NCBI GenBank assembly: GCA_036346275.1
Contig: CM070713.1
Span: 54,803,567 to 54,867,566, forward strand
DNA from: Otatea glauca
Lineage: Eukaryota; Streptophyta; Magnoliopsida; Poales; Poaceae
Direction of reading: 5' to 3'
DNA length: 64,000 bases
The notes under the pieces were generated by a model. It was not told the origin of the DNA and searched no databases. It saw only the letters and a list, made by a program, of their open reading frames with translations. Of this stretch, positions 55,791-64,000 are shown one piece after another. The first letter of the stretch is position 1. Each line of letters begins with the position of its first letter. Made by a program: the position numbers and the translations under genes.

Positions 55791-58593
55791 TCTTAAGAGG
55801 GAGCTGGTTCTGCATATTATGTATTATTTGTTTACTTTCAGTATTTCCTTTCTTCTACATCTTCTGGGTAATATTGGACTTATTCTTAGAATTATGAGTA
55901 CACTTCACTTAGATTTATGGCATGCTTTGCATGGACCTCTCATCTTATGCTATAGATTGCTATCATGGACAATTAGCTATCCTCTTCTCTCTAGGTTGAG
56001 TTCCCTCACAATCTTGTAGGTCTAGCAGGTGTTAGGCCCCCTGGGTAGACAGGATCTGTGTGCACTCCCTAGCTTGGGTTCAAGAGTCAGCTTTCCTATG
56101 TCAGTCATATGGGGAAGATGAGAGCGAGTCTAAGCTATAGTGTTTCTCTTTTATCTTTTATATGCTCTATAGCTATCCAGTTTGTAGTTTCTCAACTTTT
56201 TCTCCTCATTTTGTGTTTCTGATATCAATGTTGAGTTCATTTGGATATTCTTTTAGCTTAATTCAGCTAATAACTCAACTTGAACCAAATTTATGCTTAA
56301 AATTGATTCACTTGTTGAGCGGGAGTTTGAGGAGCTGTTTCATACAATGTGACGAGTATTCATACGATGGGTACCCCAGCGGCCCGGAATAACGAACGGG
56401 CTGTCCCAAGCCCAGCTCCGACCAAAGGCCACACGGATCCGCAAAGGACACTCGACCCCGACCTAACGAGCTGCTCCAAGGTCGTCCCTGACCTAACGGG
56501 GCGTCCGACGCCCGCCACAGGTCGGACTCCCCACCGGCTCCAACAAAGCTGAGGCAATCTCCGCCAAGGGCCAAGTGTCAGGCCTCCGCCGGCCATCGGC
56601 CACGTGGTCTACATGACCGCTCGAAGTGACCATGCGGGGGCAAGTGGCTCCTTCCCAAGACAGCACGAAGGTTGCTAAAGTCAAGACTCCAGTCTCATCG
56701 TCCAGTCACGCACAATATGGAGATACGCTCCCTCCCGAGGCAGCACCAAAGACTCAATATGACATCAGCGCCCGTTAGGCCCGCAGAAGGCAGGTGCGCT
56801 GTTTCCCAATGAAGCAGCTAACTGATCTACTCGATGAGCCCACCAACCCGGTATTGGCAGAAGGGGTTGTCGACCAACCACCAAGACCGAGGGTCAGAAC
56901 TCTTAGCATAGATGTCTTCATCCTTCCCTCTCCCGACTTTCCATGTAACCTGCCCCCTCTGACTATATAAAGGGAGGCAGGGTCTTCTGGAGGGAGGAGG
57001 AAAAAACGGACAAACGGTCTCTCTCGCCCTCTTCTCTAGATCTCTTAACGAATAGGCTGTTTACGTTCTCTCATTCGAGCCCCCCAGCTCCCGCTTGTAA
57101 ACACTGTGCAGTCTTCTGCACCTAAAGCAATACGATAAACACCACACGAGCTGGAGTAGGGATATTCAGCCCGAACCAGTATACATCTTGGGCTTTTTAG
57201 TCTAACCATTCAAGGAGAGGGAGCGCGCGGCCCCTTAGACTTACAAATTTACTTGCCGGTGACTCGAAACCCCGACACAATGCATATAGAATTTATTTTC
57301 TGTTTTCATGAGCTTTGTTTATTATGCAAATGAGCTATCATTCATGCTATGCACCTTGCTACTTTTCTAAATATCATTGCTAGTTTAGATATGTCTAAGT
57401 TCATTTTGCTTCATCATGTTAAGCTTGCTAAAAAAAATAAAAATTGAGCTTTAATAAAAACTTGGTGAAACTTGTAACGTTAAGTTGCTATGTTTCCTCA
57501 CTACGTGCATATGCCATATTTTGTGAAATCTTGGATTTCCACTAGAGTCTCTATAGCAACTTCGGTGAAGCTAGATTGATTCATTCTAGAGTCCTTCACA
57601 TGCTCATGAATCAAAGTACTAAAATGAAAAGAAAATTTGACTTTTGTTTGCAAATTTATCTCAACGCTTTACATTCACGAGACTGCTTCCCATTGCACTT
57701 GAGATGAACTTGGAATGTATCGTGTATGACCAAGACCATTCTCTTAAGAGTTCTTCTTGAGATGGTCGACTATGGTTTGAGTCAATTACACTTGAAAAAT
57801 TCAAATAAAAAACAAGCACATAAGTGGGTAAAGAATGCAAATAATGTCAAATATTTGCACCCCACTATGTGCTTTGAAATCTTAAAGCAAAAAATTTGCA
57901 TTAAAGATGATTGAGCACGAAGGACATTGTATGCACATCTAGCTTTCCCAAAGTGTTGAGTAGGTTGAACTCTAGGTTTTCCATTTGATCCTTTGAATGG
58001 CTTTGCTTCTAGTTTGGAAATTATGCTAAGTGTTGCGCTTGTTAAATCATGCAAAAATGATATAGTCTTATTTGTGCTTGCTAGCAAAATTGACATTTGC
58101 ACTTGAACATGTCTTAGTTTAGTATAATCTGAACTTGAGTAGCTTGGTATCATAGTTTGTCTCTATGGTCACTTTGATAATCTTCAAAGCTCTTTTAGGA
58201 TGTATTTCATGCATACATATGTAAATTGGGAGAAAATGCCATCTTGATGCCTATATTACCAAAAGGGGGAGAAATTGTTGAAAAAGCATCATTAAAAGAT
58301 AAAAATGTGAATGCATCTTGGTTCTTATGATCATGGTAAAAACTTTCTAATTCTTAGGACCATAAGCATATTTGAGCTTTTGTGAGTTTTTATTGGATTT
58401 CTAGAACTTTTGTGGAAAACTTATTCTTTCTATTAGCTCGCTCTAAAATGCTCCTTGCCAACTTGGTCATGCTCTTATTTCCTCTTGTTCTGGACCAAGT
58501 CTGGCTTTGAAATCAAATTGTTTTCTTCCATCTTTTTCAACCTCAAATTTATGCCTTTTGAGTTATTTATCAATATACTCATAAGGGAGAGAT
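55791..58593 (+). other. Long non-coding 3' region of the plus-strand copia element
   Basis: There is no significant ORF between the pol end and the polypurine tract. The region is interrupted by the solo LTR 56350-57277. Removing that leaves about 1.9 kb. It ends with CCAAAAGGGGGAGAAATTGTTG (58259-58280) and later the PPT. Long 3' non-coding regions are known in sireviruses and relatives. Confidence 0.6.
56350..57277 (+). repeat. Solo LTR, 928 bp, perfect 5-bp TSD
   Basis: Starts TGACGAGTATTC and ends ACCCCGACA, flanked by CAATG at 56345-56349 and 57278-57282. A TATA box (TATATAAA, 56964-56971) precedes a GA-rich leader. No internal region remains, so LTR-LTR recombination removed it. The GC-rich body and CCCCGACA end suggest a Ty3/gypsy family. 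Short ORFs on both strands here are not genes. Confidence 0.9.
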
Positions 58594-59710
58594 TTAAAGA
58601 CCATGTGGAGGTCTAACCATGTTGTTGATGAGTACTTGACTGTATTTGAGTTAGACATATGATTTATTTTTAGCAATTGGATAATTATTGTATATCATTT
58701 TGGACATTGCTATACGATGGGTTTCCTTGTTTTGGATGGTTCCAGGACGACAGTGCTAGGTCTTGGTAAACCGGAGGATGATCGGGACTAGGCGAGGTGC
58801 ATCGGAGGTCCAGACGATCAAGGATCGCCAGAGGATGACCGGAGACGGAGTCGTTGTGAGACTAGAAGATAACTGAATAGCTGAGATGCTAACTTGGGGT
58901 TGCTCAGATCAAGCTGAGCCATTGGATTATAGTTTAGAGGATAGAGTAGCGGTCAAGTTATCTTGAGTGAATCTCAACCCTTGATGAGGTTTCTAGAGGG
59001 CCAAGTAGAACTCATCCAAGGGTAGAGGATGACTCAATGTCAACCCTTGATGAGGTTACTTGAGGGCCAAGTAGAACTCATCCAAGGGTGGAGGATGACT
59101 CAAGAGTAGAATAAATAGAGGAGGACGGGTAGCTCTATCCTCTTGAAGGTTTTGTGTGCTCCTTTGAGTTTTGCCCACCTTGTTGTGAGGCTTTGTAAAC
59201 CTTTCTCCCAAGAAATAAAATTTTACTTTCTTACCTTTTTGAATTTAATTTCAGCATTTACATTATGTCTTAAATTCAGCATTTAAATTCCGCACTTTAA
59301 ATTCTTCCAACTTACTTTCCGTACATTTGGATTTGCCTCCCCCTCCTTCTAAATACTTATGGATTTTATGCCAAGGATGCTTGATTGATGGATGAATCTT
59401 TTTCAGATCATATCCTCATTATCTAGGCAATCTTTTGTAAGAACTCAATCTCTTTACTTAATCTTTGAGAAATCTTTGTAGATCGTGTTTGAGGTTTTTG
59501 TTTCTTGTGTTCTTACTTGCTATGATAAGTAGGAGAATATCCAAGATCATCTGGATCATCACAACCCCACGAGCAAGTTCTAGACCAAGATTTTCTCTAT
59601 TTTGCTCCTTTGCGTTTGAGTGTTTCAAGTGAGGTTTTGGTTGGATCCATTGAGTGGGGGGGGAATTTAATTATAATCATTCACCCCCTGATCGCCACAT
59701 CGGTCTTTCA
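58594..59710 (+). repeat. 3' LTR of the plus-strand copia element
   Basis: Starts TTAAAGACCATGTGG (TG mutated to TT) directly after the purine tract and ends CGGTCTTTCA. It matches the 5' LTR along its length, including the 66-bp duplication. Confidence 0.9.
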
Positions 59711-59869
59711 ACTCAACACACCGGTGTATCTTCCTTTCCTATAACAAGGGAATCCCAACAGGGTTTCTCAACTAATCAATTTCCTTTACAAATAGAGACT
59801 TGACATTGAGCGAGGTAGAATCATTATTCTAGACTTGTTAGAGTTTTTGTTCAAACGCCACTTCTTTAA

Positions 59870-61066
59870 CCGATTCTCTAGGCAGACTAATCTTGCAACT
59901 TCACCGCTCACCCTTAGTGCTTTGAACTTGACAGAGGTGACTTCTGGAATAGTTGCATCTACAGGAAATGCTCTACTTTTCTTTGGGTATCAATTAGCAT
60001 AATGTCCTTTCTCGTGACAGTTGAAGCACACAATATTGCTCTTCCTGTGAATCATCGCTTGTCAATTCTTAGGGCATCTGCTAGCCCAATGACCTTCTTC
60101 ACCATACAAGAAACATACTATTGGTGATGACAGCTTATCACTATTCTGAGGTGGGCTAACAAGATTGGAGTACTGCTTCTTTAACTCTTCAAGCGACATA
60201 GTACATGCAGACAACATTCCACAACTTTTCGCCAAACCTTGATCAACTGAGGCTCAGAAATTCTCTTGTTGATGTTGAGTCACAATGGTAACTATCGGAT
60301 CCAAGGGGCATTGAGATGGGTAATGATAACGACCTTCACAAAGGCAGCATGTGATGTTACTCATAGGACATTCTCCAAGCAAATGATTTGCTTCACAGCT
60401 GGAGCAATTGATTGCATGCTCAACAGCGGTATGCCCTATTTCTCCACAACGAATGCATGCACGATCTTCTAACTTTTTTGGATGACAACACTTCAAAGAG
60501 GAATGTCTAGATCCCATGTAGGGTGTAGGGATAGCATTCTTCTCTGAATCCACCGCGATCACACTGTCATCTGGTAAGGTAAGAGGATGACAAAAGGCAG
60601 CAACAAACTTATCCCAAGAGATATTCTGCGGGGCTTCATGGGCAGCACAATATTTCTACCACCATTCAGCAGTAATTCCTTCTAACTGGTGAAAAGCATA
60701 CAAGACCTTCTCATTACCTCTATATTGAGCAATGAGTAACTTCCTCTTGATGGTCTTAAGCCAACCATCCGCTTCTAAAGGTGAAACATTTCTGAAAAAT
60801 ATCGGCAGACACGTCCCTATGAATTCTGACAACCTTGAGTAGGAATAGGGATCATTGATAGAAGCTCGGGACACATTGTGGGCATTGGCTTGATTAGTCA
60901 TATTCTGCAATTGCTTCATCATTTCATGCATCAGCTTAGTTTGAGCAACCAAAAATGCACCAACACGCTCCATCTCCAATTGTGGTGACGGTGGGGAAAC
61001 TGATCCATCATTGAGATTCTCACTGGGTTGGTTATCACTTCTATTGACTCCATTGTTTCCACACAT
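59870..61066 (-). pseudogene. gag: Tekay-like gag with several CCHC-type motifs, broken
   Basis: MCGNNGVNRSDNQPSENLND opens at 61066. A Retrotrans_gag-type helix region follows (FRNVSPLEADGWLKTIKRKL, KVLYAFHQLEGITAEWW), ending at a stop near 60656. The next frame (60562-60254) is Cys-rich: CIRCGEIGHTAVEH, CSSCEANHLLGECP and CCLCEGRYHYPSQC. A further knuckle CFNCHEKGHYAN is near 60020, followed by a stop. An extra Cys-rich block ahead of the usual single knuckle is found in some Tekay-like gags. Frame changes near 60600 and 60250 break it. RNA packaging is the family role. Confidence 0.75.
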
Positions 61067-61684
61067 CTAAACTATTTGCTTGATTGCTTCACAAGGTTAG
61101 GGGAGAGGAAAATAGCATAGATAAGAAGCAAGGATCCTAATGCAGGGGTGATATGTTTAACCCAACAACTTAAGCAATCAATATTTAATAACTTGGTATG
61201 ATTGCTTACATAAGCCTAAGAGCTATGCAACACATACTGCACATTCAACAATCATGAAAGAACCAATTCAATCTAAGCACACAAAACTACAGCCTACATG
61301 GGCGACACTCCTATATTAAGCAGACGCGACTCCCACACATGAGTCTCAACCGGCTACTCGAAGCACTGGGTCTTCTAGCTTCTGGAACACTTCATCGATC
61401 TACTCTTCCTTGAGCTCTATGATTCATTTCTTCATAATCTTCAGGGTAGCAGCAGGCACTCAGTGCTCTCTCCTAAGGAGTGGTATATCGTTTTCTATTC
61501 AAGACAGCTCGGGTGAGATTTCAACTCGATCCAGTAAGAGAAAGATAAAGACATTTTAGCAAGGGAAAAGAATAGGAGAAAGACATTTTATTGTTCTTTC
61601 AAGTTAAATCTTAATCAAAAAGATAATTTGAAGGTCCTAAAGAGACGATCAAACTATCTAGGGTCAAGAACTACAGTCAGTATG

Positions 61685-61697
61685 GCTCTGATACCAC
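61685..61697 (-). other. Primer-binding site for initiator tRNA-Met
   Basis: The minus strand reads TGGTATCAGAGCC a few bases inside the LTR end (CCCGACA, 61701), the usual PBS position and sequence for these gypsy elements. Confidence 0.8.
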
Positions 61698-61700
61698 CTT

Positions 61701-64000
61701 TGTCGGGACCCGAATATGTATACTGCACAAGTCCAAGATCATGCTAGTGCACACAGGCTCAGTATAGATGAATATCACAATCATACACAGTGGAAACATA
61801 ATAAAAGACTTCGTATATTAAATAATACTTATTGAATGACCTTATGATCGACTTATATGACTATGCCTCGCAAGGCTAAACTGTGAACAACAAATTAAAC
61901 CGCAGCGGAATGAAAACGTAGGTAAACTCCTCAGTATACCACAGGCAACTGACAAAGCTCGCACCCTAAACATTCGTCTCTTCCTTGAACTTCTCCTCCA
62001 AAGATGATGTAGACTTCTCCTCAGCTAGTGATTTTGTGGTTGGCAAGAGTGCGTACTTAAAGCACTCAACAAGTTGTGCATAAATGCAATTCTAACATAA
62101 CTATATGCAAGGCTTATTCCAAATTAATAGTTGACATGGCTATTTTACAATAAAGCAGCATTTAACAAATAATACAATAAATAGATTGAAATTACTGTAA
62201 AATAAATAACAGTAATAAGTAACTTTTAGATATTTATCCATGATGACTGGCTCACAACCTTAAAATCATATTCCAAACCTTCCATGGCATCCAGCCTCCC
62301 TTCCAAAGTTTTATTTTACAAAATCTAACCCTTGACTGTAATTCCCGAGCATTACTCAATACCATGAGCCTATCAGAATAAATTTTACATTCTGTAGAGG
62401 TTATGCGTTTTACGCACATGACATGATCGTATCTTATTACCAAGCTATTAACACACTTCCTTTGGTGTGTCGGTAGAGAAGTCATGACAAAGTCTTTACA
62501 AAGCTCTATCTTAACCCAGTACTACTCGCTAAGGTTTCAACACTGAAGGGATTGGTTACCACAATTAGGGCCCCCCTCTTGCGCCATGTGAGTTTATCGT
62601 TCAGTCTGACCTCACACCACCACTGGTAGTACCAAAGTTAAGACATTGCAAATTAATTAGCTAGGTCCGTCCCATTCCAGACATTTGGTTGCATGTTTGA
62701 CTCAGGTCAAATGCTTGTAAGGTTAAGTCCTTAGGATGACCAAGGCAAGACTTTCACAAACCATTTGCCATTTTGGCCCACCTTGGCACACTGCCCCTTG
62801 CCACAATCTAAATGATTACCACTCCAGTTGATTACCAAGCACCACGTGCCATCAACAAGTCAACATCGTTGCGTGACAACCCCGTCACTACAACTCAACA
62901 TCATTGTGTGACAACACCTGACACACCAATTCCATGAACTTGTTCTATATTCCATTAGTCAAGATTAAGTTGATATTCCAAAGTCATGAGTTATACATGG
63001 CATGGCTAAGCATACAAAACACGGTCTATTCAACCCATGTTGATTTCTAATATTAACCAACAAGTAATGAACCATCCTAGAATGACAATTAATCATGGCA
63101 TACAAATGACAAGTTATGTATAATTCGATTGGGTAGATTAACTAGATTCCAAACTATTTAAATACACTTGTACACAAAATATCATGTATAATGTAAATCA
63201 ACATATCAATTTTGTAAAACTGGGTTCAACATGATCAAATCACAACTTTCCTTAGAAAAGCCCTTGTTCTTACTCTGGACTTTGATCTTGAGTCAACGAT
63301 TCTCCCACGAACGCTCCGAGCACTTCGACGTCTGCGCGTAACGAGAGAAAATACTAAATAAACACAAAAACAGAGAACAAACAATCTCTAAAAATAAACA
63401 AAATTCACCATTAAATAGATCTCAATTTTTCAAATTTTTTGAAATTTGAATCGCCTCAATCGGAGCTCGTATGAAGAAGAACGGGCTCTCGAAAGATTTG
63501 AAAATCATAAAAATCATAAAATTGGAAAATACCGAATTAATTTAATTATTTTTATATTGAAAAACTGATTAATGAAGACATGCTGACGTCAGCCCTGATT
63601 TTTACCGAATAAGATAAATTTGGAAAATCCCTGCAGCCACTGACATGAGGGCTCAGGTTTATGGACCCAGTCCACAGAACAGGACTGGACCACGGTGGAC
63701 TCGGTCCACGATGCTGCCATCTGCACTGACGCAAGCATCGACACGCGGCGACAATGCATGCTACCATGTGGCGTAATCTAGACAGCACACGCAAGATCTG
63801 ACGATTACGAATGACGGCGATGGCTCACGGTGGCGTGGACACATGGCAGAATCGTGGCCACTCGCGTTGGATCTAATGGCTCGGGTATGGCGGTGATCTA
63901 AGGCTATGGCAACGACGATGCACACAGTGGCGTTTCGCCGAAGACCGAGAAGACGATGAAGACCTCGACGTTACCTTGTCTGATCTGGAGCAAAACTACA
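61701..64000 (-). repeat. 5' LTR of the Tekay-like element (continues beyond window)
   Basis: On the minus strand the LTR ends ...TATTCGGGTCCCGACA at 61701. Its upstream end is not reached in 2.3 kb. Inside are the same parts as in the other Tekay-like LTRs: an acidic-codon patch near 61990-62030, a long AT-rich middle and a GCGCAGACGTCGAAG splice-like zone near 63330. Short ORFs here (62252-62485, 63552-63794) are not supported as genes. Confidence 0.7.

Larger units (their letters stand above)
50259..59710 (+). mobile_element. Ty1/copia retrotransposon with both LTRs, nested in an older element
   Basis: 5' LTR 50259-51379, PBS 51381-51393, gag, protease, integrase, RT, RNase H, a long non-coding 3' region, a purine-rich tract (ATAAGGGAGAGAT, 58581-58593) and 3' LTR 58594-59710. 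Flanks ACTCG (50254-50258) and ACTCA (59711-59715) agree at 4 of 5 bases, a slightly aged TSD. In the first ~280 LTR bases I count roughly 25-30 differences by eye, so it is not recent. A solo LTR of another family sits at 56350-57277. Confidence 0.9.
59761..64000 (-). mobile_element. Tekay-like Ty3/gypsy element, 5' LTR and gag only, runs off window
   Basis: On the minus strand: LTR (off window to 61701), PBS, a ~600-bp leader, then gag. Pol should follow to the left but is replaced by the nested copia elements. The gag style and the LTR end GGGTCCCGACA match the Tekay/Del group seen at 23843-28393. Confidence 0.75.

Noticed and set aside
56308..56684. Gly/Arg-rich ORFs around 56.3-56.7 kb
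   Set aside because: They lie in the GC-rich solo LTR, on both strands.

Overview
This is nuclear DNA from a flowering plant, almost certainly a grass. The evidence is the mix of elements: Tat-lineage and Tekay-like Ty3/gypsy, a sirevirus and other Ty1/copia elements, CACTA, hAT, Stowaway MITEs, and one intron-containing gene with a GC-rich first exon. Nothing is prokaryotic. I cannot name the species. The window reads as a transposon 'onion' around one intact host gene, a RING-finger protein on the minus strand at 29766-31304. No multi-gene pathway is visible.

Layout. 1-10448: decayed Tat-lineage Ty3/gypsy element (+), with gag, protease, RT, two RNase H domains, integrase, a large antisense plant-mobile-domain ORF and a 3' LTR; its 5' LTR is left of the window. 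10449-16271: sirevirus (Ty1/copia, -) cut inside its RT by the Tat LTR end, with gag, PBS and a 1.6 kb 5' LTR full of GGTAGCACCGG palindromes. 16312-18839: small DNA transposons: a MITE with an 11-bp TSD, a Stowaway MITE split by an 815-bp hAT element with a perfect 8-bp TSD, and a second hAT-like MITE. 18840-20880: low-copy-looking DNA with a GC-rich island and one minus-strand exon-like ORF. 20881-28560: gypsy debris: a minus-strand LTR, a plus-strand Tekay-like gag-pol fragment fused to a partial LTR, and a minus-strand RNase H scrap.

28561-31304: the RING gene and exon-like sequence below it. 32391-41275: CACTA element, 8.9 kb with a 3 bp TSD. It is interrupted by a 5.5 kb hAT element (33359-38867, perfect 8 bp TSD) carrying a broken transposase gene with recognisable introns. 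The CACTA's own cargo includes a promoter-like leader, 41-bp tandem repeats, a captured fragment resembling the IDN2/FDM (XS/XH-domain) genes of RNA-directed DNA methylation, and a long inverted repeat with arms of about 360 bp. 41463-43655: a Stowaway and a small AT-rich MITE. 44100-50253: degenerate copia element (-), apparently resuming at 59711-59760. 50259-59710: a second copia element (+) with both LTRs, inserted there; a 928-bp solo LTR with perfect TSD sits in its 3' region. 59761-64000: Tekay-like gypsy gag, PBS and 5' LTR (-), running off the window.

The genes do not cooperate as a system. The most notable objects are the gene-capturing CACTA with its hairpin, the antisense mobile-domain ORF in the Tat element, and the nested insertions whose order can be read from target-site duplications.
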